Part shown: positions 43,996 through 52,548 of the stretch, in pieces
Layout of the letters: the number at the start of each line of letters is the position of its first letter
How positions within the stretch are numbered: the stretch's first letter is position 1
NCBI GenBank assembly: GCA_002412495.1
Contig: DHVE01000101.1
Location: 1 to 64,000, forward strand
Direction: 5' to 3'
Source of the DNA: Betaproteobacteria bacterium UBA5216
GTDB lineage: Bacteria; Pseudomonadota; Gammaproteobacteria; Burkholderiales; SG8-41
Length of the DNA: 64,000 nt
Translations under genes and position numbers: made by a program
Notes under the pieces: generated by a model
The model's database searches: none
What the model was told of the DNA's origin: nothing
Seen by the model: the letters and a program-made list of their open reading frames with translations, nothing else

Positions 43996-44460
43996 ATGGA
44001 AGTGAAGTCCACTCTGAGAGTCATCAACGAAAAAGATTACAAGGGATCGCGCGGCGTGACCGATGGTCAAACGTACACGCGGCTGATCGGATGGCCCGAA
44101 GTGTTCATGACCGATCGCGTGCGTCTGGGCCGCGCAAGCTACAAGCCCGGCACCTATGAACAACTGCACTGGCATCCCATCGAGGCCACCTATTACGTGA
44201 TCTCCGGCCATGCCACCGTGCGCGATTTCAACGGCAAGGAATATGAAGTCGAAGCCGGTTCCATCATCTACGCGCCGGCGGGTATCGCGGGCGCGCACGA
44301 GTGGGAGGTGAAAGAGGCGCTGGAACTCATCGATATCCGCGCCTGCAATGAGACCAATCGCAAGATACAGTACACGGTGGACAAGGCGACCAAGCGTTCC
44401 TACATCGACCTGGAAGACCTCAAGTACCGCGACGCGATCAGCTTTAAATCCCACTACTAA
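43996..44460 (+). CDS. Cupin domain protein
   Basis: The 154-residue protein has cupin motif 1 in EQLHWHPIEATYYVISG (His, His, Glu) and motif 2 near AGSIIYAPAGIAGAHEW, so a metal site is present. It is small and soluble. Stand-alone cupins in degradation clusters may be dioxygenases, isomerases or sensors. It lies 20 bases downstream of the crotonase gene on the same strand. Confidence 0.85.
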   Translation: MEVKSTLRVINEKDYKGSRGVTDGQTYTRLIGWPEVFMTDRVRLGRASYKPGTYEQLHWHPIEATYYVISGHATVRDFNGKEYEVEAGSIIYAPAGIAGAHEWEVKEALELIDIRACNETNRKIQYTVDKATKRSYIDLEDLKYRDAISFKSHY

Positions 44461-44480
44461 CTTTTTTCACATGCTGGTGC

Positions 44481-44502
44481 CGGCGCTTTTCAGAAAGCGC
44501 CG
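44481..44502 (+). other. Perfect stem-loop between the cupin and acyl-CoA dehydrogenase genes
   Basis: CGGCGCTTT (44481-44489) pairs with AAAGCGCCG (44494-44502) around TCAG. A second hairpin GGGCCG/CGGCCC follows at 44533-44552. The T-run lies before, not after, the stem, so it is not a standard intrinsic terminator. It may stabilise the upstream mRNA end or moderate read-through. Confidence 0.45.
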
Positions 44503-44567
44503 TTCCCGCTATAGTCATGCCTCTGTTTGGCCGGGCCGCTTCCCATCGGCCCATCATGGAATTTATC

Positions 44568-44586
44568 AAAGGAAACAAATACTTAT
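44568..44586 (+). repeat. AT-rich 19-mer element, partial copy before an acyl-CoA dehydrogenase
   Basis: AAAGGAAACAAATACTTAT matches the consensus in its right 14 bases with one mismatch; the left part is replaced by an AAAGG ribosome site. The ATG at 44585 is formed by the end of the element, as at 58.99 kb. Confidence 0.5.
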
Positions 44587-45835
44587 GTTTAGCCTGACGC
44601 TCACCCCGGAACAACTTGAAATGCGCGACACGCTGCGCGATTTTGCCGAGCGCGAAATGAAAGCGGCGGCAATACATCCTGATCGCCTGCAACCGTTTGA
44701 AAAACCGGTGATGACCGATCTGCTGAACAAGGCTACGCAGTTGGGGTTGCGCACGCTGGCGTTGTCCGAAGACGCGGGTGGCGCGGGTGCGGATAACCTC
44801 ACCACCTGCATTGTGCTTGAAGAATTGGCCTCCGGCGAAGTGGACGTGGCGACCATACTCGGTACGACCGCCGCGCTGGGCCGCACGCTGTTCGACTCGC
44901 TGATGAGCGCCGAACAGAAAGCCAAATACGTGAAATCCTTTGTGGATGACGACAACTACCATCTCGCGTTTGCGGGCACCACGGCGGAAGCGGGCTTGGG
45001 CTGGACGTACCATCGTGATGCGTACGATGAAGACGTGGTGGTTCCGGGCGCAACCAAACAAGGCAACGACTGGGTGATCAACGGCCGCGTCGAAGCCGTG
45101 TCAAACGCGCCGCTGGCCAAACTGTTTGCCGTGCAGGTACGCACCACCGCCGGCAGCACCGGCGTGAAAGGGCTATCGACGTTTTTGATTCCGCGCGATA
45201 CCGCCGGCTTCAAGGTGCTGGACACCATCAAGGCGTTCGGCGGCCCGAACAACGCCATGACGCGCTGGCATCACGGCACCGCGGCGGCGATTGAATTGAA
45301 GGATTGCAAAGTGCCTGCCGCGAACCTGCTGGGGAAAGAAGGCGCCTGCCCGTTCGTTGACGGCAAGCTGCTGGCGCGCAACAGCGTGGCGATGGCGGCG
45401 GTGGCCCTCGGTGTCGGGCGCGCGAGCTACGACGCGGCCGTCGATTATTCCAAGATGCGCCGTCAGGGCGGCCGCAATATTATGGAGCATCAGGCCATCG
45501 GTACCAAGATCGCCGATTGCACTATCAAGCTCGAACTGTCGCGCAATATGGTGTGGAAAGCCGCATGGGCGCTGGATCATCCCGAAGCCATCGCAGATCG
45601 CAGCGTGTCGCAATTGCCGTTGCACGTGATTGCCCGCGTGGCGTCTGCCGAGGCCGTGCATGAAGTGACCCTGCTCGCCGCCGAGTGCTTCGGCGCGATG
45701 GGCGTGATGCGCGACATGCCGCTGCAAAAATACGTCAACGATGGTTTCATCATTGCGCACTCCGACGACACCGATGGCGCGGCCAAGCTGCAAATCGCGG
45801 AATCAGTGGCGGGGTTTCAGCGCAAGGCGGCGTAA
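44585..45835 (+). CDS. Acyl-CoA dehydrogenase family protein 1
   Basis: From the ATG at 44585 the product is 416 residues. It follows the ACAD plan: N-terminal helices, a middle beta-domain (VPGATKQGNDWVINGRVEAV) and a C-terminal four-helix bundle. The residue equal to the MCAD catalytic Glu376 (in YEGTS) reads Asp, in SDDTDG, so activity may use Asp or a different base. It is a flavoprotein that would oxidise acyl-CoA to enoyl-CoA. It lies in a unit with the crotonase, the cupin and the second dehydrogenase. Confidence 0.87.
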   Translation: MFSLTLTPEQLEMRDTLRDFAEREMKAAAIHPDRLQPFEKPVMTDLLNKATQLGLRTLALSEDAGGAGADNLTTCIVLEELASGEVDVATILGTTAALGRTLFDSLMSAEQKAKYVKSFVDDDNYHLAFAGTTAEAGLGWTYHRDAYDEDVVVPGATKQGNDWVINGRVEAVSNAPLAKLFAVQVRTTAGSTGVKGLSTFLIPRDTAGFKVLDTIKAFGGPNNAMTRWHHGTAAAIELKDCKVPAANLLGKEGACPFVDGKLLARNSVAMAAVALGVGRASYDAAVDYSKMRRQGGRNIMEHQAIGTKIADCTIKLELSRNMVWKAAWALDHPEAIADRSVSQLPLHVIARVASAEAVHEVTLLAAECFGAMGVMRDMPLQKYVNDGFIIAHSDDTDGAAKLQIAESVAGFQRKAA

Positions 45836-45845
45836 CAATATTGAC

Positions 45846-45867
45846 TCCTTCCCCTTGAAGGGGAGGA
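45846..45867 (+). other. CCCCTT/AAGGGG hairpin between the two acyl-CoA dehydrogenase genes
   Basis: TCCTTCCCCTTGAAGGGGAGGA forms a short stem with a TGA loop; its 3' half (GGGGAGGA) is 31 bases before the next start. It may be a transcript-stabilising or REP-like element. No T-run follows. Confidence 0.35.
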
Positions 45868-45897
45868 AACAAGAACCACGGATCGAGGAAATTCAGC

Positions 45898-47085
45898 ATG
45901 GATTTTTCACTAAACGAAGAACAACGGCACTGGCAAGCGGAAGCGCGCAAATTTGCGACGGAGGTCTTACGACCGGCGTCGGTTGCGCGCGATCAAATCG
46001 AAGGCGGCTTCGAGCCTTGGGACTGGGACATTATTGAAGCCGGTTCCAAGCTTGGCTTTCGCACGCTGGCAGTGCCCAAGGAATGGGGCGGGCCGGGCGC
46101 GGATTTCGTGTCGCAGGCGATTGTGATGGCGGAACTGGCCAAGGGCGACAGCGCCATGTCCAAGGCGTTCAGCCAGAACTGGAAGTGGAGCCATCTGATG
46201 TCGATGGCCTGCACCGATGATCAGAAGAACCGGTTTTTGAAACCGTTTCTCGCGGATCATCGCTACGTGATGGGGCGCGGCATCACCGAGCCGAATGCCG
46301 GTTCGGACAACCGCATGCCGCCGGAAGATGATCCCAGGGCCGGATATCGCGTCAAGGCCGTGCAGGATGGCGATGAATGGGTGCTCAATGGCGAAAAGTG
46401 TTTTATCGCCAATGGCAGCGTGGGATCACTGTTTTTTGTCGATACCCGCACCAATCCCGATGTGAACATCAAACAGGGCGGTACGTTGTTCATGGTGCCC
46501 AAGGGCACGCCGGGTTTCCGCATTGGCAAGGTGTTCAACAAACGCGGCTGGCGTTTCTATCAGAACGCCGAACTGATTTTTGAAAACGCGCGCTTGCCGA
46601 AAGAAAACATCGTCGGCGCGGTGGGCACCGGGTCAGTCAAGGCCGGCAAGGGCGACACCACCGGCGGCGATATTTTTGGCGATCTGGAACTCGCGGCCAA
46701 CGCGCTGGGCGTGTGCGACGACGCGGTGGAAATGGCGATGGGTTACGCGCGCACCGCCAAGCGAGCGGGCAAATATCTGATCGAACATCAACTGGTCGCG
46801 CTGCGCGTGCATGAAATGCACATGCTCACCGAGGCGCTGCGCTCCTTTGTGTTGCGCACGGCCTGGCAACACGATGCCGGCGAGCACTCCGCCAACGCCG
46901 GCTTTGTGATGAACTACTCTACTGACATCATTCAACGCGTGACGCGGCTCAATTTACAGGTGCACGGGCCGGAGGGTTGCATGATCAATGCGCGCGCCGA
47001 CAAGCTGGTGCGCGACGCGATGGTGTGGACGCATCTCGCGGGAGACACCGTGCAGCGCATCAAGATACTGAAACGGCTGAAGTAA
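45898..47085 (+). CDS. Acyl-CoA dehydrogenase family protein 2
   Basis: The 395-residue ACAD homologue begins MDFSLNEEQRHWQAEARKFA and has GITEPNAGSDN, the FAD-contact region, and a C-terminal bundle with VHGPEGCM. Where MCAD has YEGTSQIQR, this protein reads THLAGDTVQR, so the catalytic glutamate is absent, as in some ACAD subfamilies with a shifted base. Electrons would go to ETF. It is probably co-transcribed with dehydrogenase 1 as a pair acting on one substrate series. Confidence 0.87.
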   Translation: MDFSLNEEQRHWQAEARKFATEVLRPASVARDQIEGGFEPWDWDIIEAGSKLGFRTLAVPKEWGGPGADFVSQAIVMAELAKGDSAMSKAFSQNWKWSHLMSMACTDDQKNRFLKPFLADHRYVMGRGITEPNAGSDNRMPPEDDPRAGYRVKAVQDGDEWVLNGEKCFIANGSVGSLFFVDTRTNPDVNIKQGGTLFMVPKGTPGFRIGKVFNKRGWRFYQNAELIFENARLPKENIVGAVGTGSVKAGKGDTTGGDIFGDLELAANALGVCDDAVEMAMGYARTAKRAGKYLIEHQLVALRVHEMHMLTEALRSFVLRTAWQHDAGEHSANAGFVMNYSTDIIQRVTRLNLQVHGPEGCMINARADKLVRDAMVWTHLAGDTVQRIKILKRLK

Positions 47086-47168
47086 TTGATTCGGTAATTG
47101 ATTCGGTAAGTGAGTCGATCGCAGCGCCGGGGAATTCCCGGCGTTGTTATTTGAAAACGAGTGTATGC

Positions 47169-48113
47169 ATGAAGCCTGAAATACTGGTTCTTTGGCCGAT
47201 ATTCGCGCCCACGCTGGCGGCGTTGGAGCAGCAGTATGTCGTGCACAAATTGTGGCAGGCACCTGCGCCTCAAGCCCTGTTGAAGGCGGTAGCGCCACGC
47301 GTGCGCGGACTCGTCACCACCGGTCTGAAAGGCTGTGACGTGGCCACCATGGAAGCATTGCCCAAGCTGGAAATCATCGCGAGCTTTGGTGCGCCGCGAG
47401 ACACGCTGGATCTCGCGGCGGCGCGCGCGCGCAATATTGTATGCACGCGCACGCCCGACGCCATTACCGAATCGGTTGCGGACCTGGCGCTGGGACTGAT
47501 GATTGATGTCATGCGGCGTATCGCCTCTGGGGACCGTTTCATACGGGCAGGGCGGTGGGAAAAAGCGCTCGCGCGTCCCGGCAATGAAGTGCGCGGCAAA
47601 CGCTGCGGCATCGTGGGCTTTGGGCGTATCGGGCAGGGCGTGGCGAAACGCGCACTGGCGTTTGACATGCCGGTTTGTTATTTCGGGCCCAACAAGAAGG
47701 ATTCGCCGTTGCCTTACTACAGCGACCTTGTCGCCATGGCTGGGGCGGTGGATGTGCTGGTAGTGTGCTGTCCATTGACGCCACAGACTCGCGACCTGGT
47801 GAATGCAAGTGTGATCGAGGCGCTGGGCCGTGGTAACGGAGCGGGGTTCCTTGTCAACGTCGCGCGCGGCCCCGTGGTGAACGAAGCAGCATTGATCAGC
47901 GCGTTACAGGAAAAACGTCTCGCCGGTGCGGGCTTGGATGTATTCTGGGACGAGCCGCGCGTGCCGGCGGCATTGATGGAAATGGACAACGTGGTGATGG
48001 TGCCGCACATCGGCTCCAGCACCATGGAAGTGCGCGTCGAGCGCGGGCGCAAGTTGCTGGCGAATCTGACGGCGCATTTTGCCGGGCAGGCAGTGCCTTA
48101 TCCTATTCCGTGA
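47169..48113 (+). CDS. D-2-hydroxyacid dehydrogenase
   Basis: From the ATG at 47169 the product is 314 residues. It has the NAD-binding motif GIVGFGRIGQGV, the catalytic Arg in NVARGPVVNE, Glu in WDEPRVP and His in VPHIGSST, all of the 2-hydroxyacid dehydrogenase family. Substrates are typically glyoxylate, hydroxypyruvate or other 2-oxoacids. It ends 33 bases before Bug receptor 5, so the two are likely one transcription unit. Confidence 0.92.
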   Translation: MKPEILVLWPIFAPTLAALEQQYVVHKLWQAPAPQALLKAVAPRVRGLVTTGLKGCDVATMEALPKLEIIASFGAPRDTLDLAAARARNIVCTRTPDAITESVADLALGLMIDVMRRIASGDRFIRAGRWEKALARPGNEVRGKRCGIVGFGRIGQGVAKRALAFDMPVCYFGPNKKDSPLPYYSDLVAMAGAVDVLVVCCPLTPQTRDLVNASVIEALGRGNGAGFLVNVARGPVVNEAALISALQEKRLAGAGLDVFWDEPRVPAALMEMDNVVMVPHIGSSTMEVRVERGRKLLANLTAHFAGQAVPYPIP

Positions 48114-48146
48114 GGCGTAAGACGTGAGGAGCGAGGAGCCGTGTCG

Positions 48147-49106
48147 ATGAATTTCCGAAAATGTATGGTGTGTTGCATGACGCTATGGGCTGCTTCGGCG
48201 CAGGCACAGAACTATCCCGTGAAACCCATCCGCTTCATCGTAGGCTTTCCGCCCGGTGGCGCGACAGAATTTGTCGCGCGCCTGATCGGGCAGAAGCTCA
48301 CGCAGTCGATGGGGCAGCAGGTCATCATCGACAACCGTCCCGGCGCCGCGGGCAACCTCGGTATTGAACTGGCCGCGCGCGCCGCGCCGGATGGTTACAC
48401 GGTGCTGCTGGTGGCGCCCAATATCACCATCAGCCCCAGTCTTTATAAAAAACTCGCATACGACCCGGTGAAGGATTTTGCGCCGATTGCGCGCGTGGCC
48501 GCGGTGCCGATGGTGATCGTCACACCGGGCAATCTGCCGACGCCCACGCTGAAAGATTTCATTGCGCTTGCCAAAGCCAAGCCCGGCGGGCTGAATTACG
48601 CATCAAGCGGCGTGGGCACCTCACTGCATCTGGCGGCGGAACTGTTCAAGTTGCAGGCAGGGGTGAATTTGGTGCATGTGGCCTACAAAGGGTCCAGCCT
48701 CGCGATGAACGATGTCATCAGCGGGCAGGTGCATGCGCTGTTTATTGGTATTCCCGCGCCCGCGCCGCACATCAAGACGGGCCGTCTGCGCGGGCTCGCG
48801 GTGATCGCGTCGCAACGCTCGGCGACGCTGCCCGACGTACCGACCGTCGCGGAAGCTGGCATGCCGAATCTCGAAGTCGCCACCTGGTATGGCGTGTTTG
48901 CGCCCGGGGGCACGCCGGGCGCCATCGTCAACAAACTGAATCACGAAATCAATCAGGCGATGCAGTCGGCGGACGTCAAGGAAAAACTCGCCGCGCAATC
49001 CACTGATGCCATCATTGGTACGCCTGAAGAATTCAGCGCCTACGTCAAAAAGGAAATCGCCAAGTGGGCCGAAGTGGTGCGCAAGGCCGGCATCCAGCCG
49101 GAGTAG
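48147..49106 (+). CDS. Bug-family periplasmic receptor 5
   Basis: A GTG at 48141 and an ATG at 48147 are both in frame. The ribosome site GAGGAG (48133-48138) is better spaced for the ATG, which gives 319 residues. The signal peptide is rich in Cys (KCMVCCMTLWAASAQA). The mature part has YPVKPIRFIVGFPPGGATEF, IIDNRPGAAGNLGIELAA and VHVAYKGS. It is in tandem with receptor 6, 4 bases apart. Confidence 0.92.
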   Translation: MNFRKCMVCCMTLWAASAQAQNYPVKPIRFIVGFPPGGATEFVARLIGQKLTQSMGQQVIIDNRPGAAGNLGIELAARAAPDGYTVLLVAPNITISPSLYKKLAYDPVKDFAPIARVAAVPMVIVTPGNLPTPTLKDFIALAKAKPGGLNYASSGVGTSLHLAAELFKLQAGVNLVHVAYKGSSLAMNDVISGQVHALFIGIPAPAPHIKTGRLRGLAVIASQRSATLPDVPTVAEAGMPNLEVATWYGVFAPGGTPGAIVNKLNHEINQAMQSADVKEKLAAQSTDAIIGTPEEFSAYVKKEIAKWAEVVRKAGIQPE

Positions 49107-49110
49107 TCTG

Positions 49111-50070
49111 ATGAATATTTATAAGCCATTGTTTTTAATGTATTGTTTGTCACATACGGCACTGGCGCAACATTACCCCAACAAGCCGATTCGCATGATC
49201 GTGCCGGTGCCGCCGGGTGGCGGCGCGGATTTCGTGGCACGCTCGTACGCGTCGCGCCTGAGCGACGCGCTCGGCCAGCAGGTGGTCGTGGATAACCGGG
49301 GTGGCGCAGCGGGCATCATCGCGATGGAGGCCACCGCGAAAGCCGCGCCCGATGGTTATACGATTATTCAAACCAATATATCCACCGTCAGCATCAATCC
49401 CTACATGTATACCAAGCTGCCGTACGATGCTGAAAAAGGTTTTGCGCCGATTTCGATTTGCACGCTGAATCCGCTGGTGCTGGTGGTGCATCCGTCGGTG
49501 GTAGCGCGCAGTGTGCCCGAGTTGGTGAGCGCGGCAAAAGCAAAACCCGGTACGCTGACCTATGCCTCGCTCGGCAGCGGCAGCATTCAGCACCTCGCCG
49601 GTTTCATGTTCGGCAAGGCCGCCGGTGTGAATCTGATACACATTCCCTACAAGGGCGCCGCGCCCGCGACCGTGGATTTGCTCGCTGGGCAGGTGAACAT
49701 CGCGTTTAGCGGCATTGGCACCGTGATCGCGCAAGTGCGTGCGGGCAAGCTGCGGGGGCTGGCGACCACGGGAGCCAAGCGCATCGAGTCGATGGCCGAT
49801 TTACCGCTGATGGGCGAATCGGGCGGCCCCACCATGCAAATCGAGCTTTGGAACGGCTTTCTTGCGCCCGCCGGCACGCCCGCAGCGATCGTCAAACAGT
49901 TGAGCGAGGCCATCAACCGCATAGCCAAGTCGAGCGATCTGCCGCAGGTGCTGGCGACGCAGGGGACTTCACCGACGACAAACACGCCGGAGGAATTCGC
50001 GCGTTTCATCAAGGCCGAACAAACGAAGTTTGCGCGGCTGGTGAAAGAGTCGGGGATCAAGCTGGATTAG
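49111..50070 (+). CDS. Bug-family periplasmic receptor 6
   Basis: From the ATG at 49111 the product is 319 residues. The signal peptide (MNIYKPLFLMYCLSHTALAQ) has AT-rich codons that contain a reverse copy of the 19-mer element. The mature part has YPNKPIRMIVPVPPGGGADF, VVDNRGGAAGIIAMEATAK, PDGYTI and IHIPYKGA. It converges on the amidohydrolase gene, with an 18-base gap. Confidence 0.92.
   Translation: MNIYKPLFLMYCLSHTALAQHYPNKPIRMIVPVPPGGGADFVARSYASRLSDALGQQVVVDNRGGAAGIIAMEATAKAAPDGYTIIQTNISTVSINPYMYTKLPYDAEKGFAPISICTLNPLVLVVHPSVVARSVPELVSAAKAKPGTLTYASLGSGSIQHLAGFMFGKAAGVNLIHIPYKGAAPATVDLLAGQVNIAFSGIGTVIAQVRAGKLRGLATTGAKRIESMADLPLMGESGGPTMQIELWNGFLAPAGTPAAIVKQLSEAINRIAKSSDLPQVLATQGTSPTTNTPEEFARFIKAEQTKFARLVKESGIKLD
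49121..49139 (-). repeat. AT-rich 19-mer element, copy 4 (reverse)
   Basis: Plus-strand ATAAGCCATTGTTTTTAAT matches the reverse complement of the consensus at 16 of 19. It lies in the signal-peptide codons of Bug receptor 6, at almost the same distance from the ATG as copy 3 in receptor 3. Confidence 0.6.
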
Positions 50071-50088
50071 CGCATCCCCGGCCCGCGT

Positions 50089-51192
50089 TTATTTCTTTAA
50101 CGTCGGTTCGATCTTCAGCAAGCGCGCCGGATTGTCACAAAGAATCATTTCGCGTTCGCGGTGCGTGAGTCCCGGTATTGACTCCACAAAATCCACCGGC
50201 TGCTTGACCGACATGCCTTGCGGGAAATCCGTACCGGCGACGATGCGATCCGCGCCGACCAGATCGATCAGGTTGCGCATGATGCGCGCGTCGTGCGTGA
50301 TCAGGTCGTAATGGAAGCGCCGCAAGTAATCGTAGGTCGGCTTGGTCATGTGGGAGAGTTCCTTGCTCACATGACGCGCCAGGTCCAGGCGGCCGATGAG
50401 CCACGGGAAGGTGCCGCCTGCATGCGGCAGGAACACTTCCAGTTTCGGGAACGCATCCAGCACGCCGCCGCACACCAGGCTCATCGCGGCGTAACCGGCT
50501 TCCTGTGGATTGCCGAGCGTGTTGATCATGAAAAAGTCTTTCATGCGGTCAGCGCCGGACGGATACAGATTGGTCAGGAACAGCGGCAGGCCCAGTGCCT
50601 CGGCGCGTTCGTAAATCGGCCAGAATTCTTTTTCGTGCAGGTTCTTGCCTAGGATGTGCTCGGCGATAAACACCGCGCGCATGCACGGAAACTTGGCCAT
50701 GCGTTCGAGTTCCTGTGCGGCGAGTTTCGCGTCCTGCATCGGCAGAATGATGCAACCGTAGAATTTGTCCGGATATTTGTTGTGCGCGGCGACGCAGGCG
50801 TCGTTGTGCGCGGCGGCGAGTTCCAATCCGAACGCGGGCTTGGCCCAGTACATCAGGGGATTAGTCATCGACAGCGCGTAGGTGTCGCATTTGCGTTTTT
50901 CCATGTCCTTGATGATGTCCTCAAGGTTGGTCATGGTTTTGCGCATGACCGACGTTTGCGTGCCATCGGGCACCGACAACACCACCGGATTGCCCTTGGC
51001 ATCTTCACCCATGGTCGCGCCGTTGGCGGGGCCTTTTTTGATCATCAGATCGACGAATTCCTGCGGATACCAGTGCATGTGCGCGTCGATAACGCGGGAG
51101 TAGCGGCGTGTGCCCGATGTATCGGCGGCTTCGTTTTCCAGCGTGGCGTGTTTGATGGGGTCGTCGTACAAAGCGTGCTCCTTCTGATGCAA
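50089..51192 (-). CDS. Amidohydrolase-2 family protein (ACMSD-like)
   Basis: The 367-residue TIM-barrel hydrolase has the metal motif VIDAHMHWYP, AVFIAEHILG, a conserved HAGGTFPWLIGRL and the catalytic-Asp segment VAGTDFPQGM. Members include 2-amino-3-carboxymuconate semialdehyde decarboxylase, resorcylate decarboxylases and hydrolases of lactones such as 2-pyrone-4,6-dicarboxylate. The exact reaction is unknown; a decarboxylase or hydrolase in aromatic-acid breakdown is likely. It is divergent from the mandelate racemase-type gene, with 159 bases between. Confidence 0.88.
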   Translation of the reverse strand: MHQKEHALYDDPIKHATLENEAADTSGTRRYSRVIDAHMHWYPQEFVDLMIKKGPANGATMGEDAKGNPVVLSVPDGTQTSVMRKTMTNLEDIIKDMEKRKCDTYALSMTNPLMYWAKPAFGLELAAAHNDACVAAHNKYPDKFYGCIILPMQDAKLAAQELERMAKFPCMRAVFIAEHILGKNLHEKEFWPIYERAEALGLPLFLTNLYPSGADRMKDFFMINTLGNPQEAGYAAMSLVCGGVLDAFPKLEVFLPHAGGTFPWLIGRLDLARHVSKELSHMTKPTYDYLRRFHYDLITHDARIMRNLIDLVGADRIVAGTDFPQGMSVKQPVDFVESIPGLTHREREMILCDNPARLLKIEPTLKK

Positions 51193-51351
51193 TGAATAAT
51201 AGGGTGGGTTGACGAACCCGGTGGCGCTGCCGCCCGCCGACCGGAATATGGAAGATGCTGAAATGTTGAAACGTAATCATTGTATCGTGAAATAATCTCG
51301 CCATCCGGCAACTATTCACCATGACACAAAAGCCAATTTCAGAGAGGCCTC

Positions 51352-52479
51352 ATGAACATCGCCATTGAACGCGTGGAAGTCTTCGGCGTCGCCGTGCCCT
51401 TGGTCGGCGAGTACAAAAACGCCTACAAGAGTAAATCGATCCAGAAAAGCGCGGTGGTGCGCATTACTGCCACGGGCGGCGCGGTGGGGCTGGGCAATAT
51501 CGATCCATCACCGGGCTATTCGATGGAAACCATCGAGGAAAGCCTGTGGGTGCTGCAGCAGACGCTGGCGCCCGCGGTGATCGGCCTGGATCCTACCAAT
51601 GTGCACCGTGTGCTGGAAAAGATCGAACCGTTGCGCGAGGGTTTTCATGATGCCAAGGCCGCGATCGAGATGGCGTGCGTGGATTTGTCCGCGCGCGTGG
51701 CGGGCATGCCGGTGCATGCCTATCTCGGCGGACTGATGACGGATGTCGCGCGGTTCAACGCATGGATCGGCATTCTGCCGCCGGACGAGGCGGCAGCCGA
51801 AACCAAGGCGTGGCAGGACAAGGGTTTTCGTTCGTGCAAGATCAAGGTTGGCGGGAATATCGAAAAAGACCGCGATCGCGTGAAAGCGGTACGCGAGGCG
51901 GTGGGGCCGGATTTCAACATCCGCATCGATGCCAATGCCGGATACGACGCCGATACCTCCATCAAGCTGTCGCGGTATGTCGCGCCGTTTAAGCTGCAAC
52001 TGTACGAGCAGCCGGTGCCGTTTGACGACATCGCGGGCATGGCGCGCGTGCGGCGCGAAGCGAATGCAATGGGCCTGCCAATCATGGCGGATGAATCGGT
52101 GCTCGATCACGCGAGCCTGATCAATATCATCAAGGCCAATGCGGCGGATCTGGTCAAAGTGAAAGTGATGAAGCAGGGTGGATTCATCAACACGCGCCGC
52201 ATGATCGCAACGGCGGAAGCCGCTGGGGTGCGGTGCGTGGTGGGCCACGGTTTCGGGTTGGGTATTAATACCATGGCCGAAATCATGTGCGCCGCCACGT
52301 CGAAAAACGTGATCGAAGGGCTGGAGTGCGTGGGGCCGCTGAAAACGTCGGACGATATCGTGACACACAAGATCGACATGTCGACGGGCAGCATGGCCGT
52401 GCCGGGCGGTCCCGGCCTGGGCGTGACGCTGGACGAAAGTAAACTCGCCCGTTACCGTTTTGAAATCACGCAGCCGTAA
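51352..52479 (+). CDS. Mandelate racemase / muconate-lactonising enzyme family
   Basis: The 375-residue enolase-superfamily protein has the KxK acid/base motif CKIKVGG, metal ligands in DANAGY, YEQPV and MADESV, and a sixth-strand lysine in KVKVMKQGG. The two opposing lysines place it with the muconate cycloisomerase / dipeptide epimerase group rather than mandelate racemase proper. It would racemise or cycloisomerise a carboxylate. The divergent amidohydrolase is a plausible partner on a lactone or muconate-like intermediate. The start is an ATG with AGAGAGG upstream. Confidence 0.9.
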   Translation: MNIAIERVEVFGVAVPLVGEYKNAYKSKSIQKSAVVRITATGGAVGLGNIDPSPGYSMETIEESLWVLQQTLAPAVIGLDPTNVHRVLEKIEPLREGFHDAKAAIEMACVDLSARVAGMPVHAYLGGLMTDVARFNAWIGILPPDEAAAETKAWQDKGFRSCKIKVGGNIEKDRDRVKAVREAVGPDFNIRIDANAGYDADTSIKLSRYVAPFKLQLYEQPVPFDDIAGMARVRREANAMGLPIMADESVLDHASLINIIKANAADLVKVKVMKQGGFINTRRMIATAEAAGVRCVVGHGFGLGINTMAEIMCAATSKNVIEGLECVGPLKTSDDIVTHKIDMSTGSMAVPGGPGLGVTLDESKLARYRFEITQP

Positions 52480-52548
52480 TCGTAGCCGTAACCGGAACTG
52501 TTAATCGAGACGCGCAAGCGGCGAGACGGCGGGTATTGAGAACGCAGG

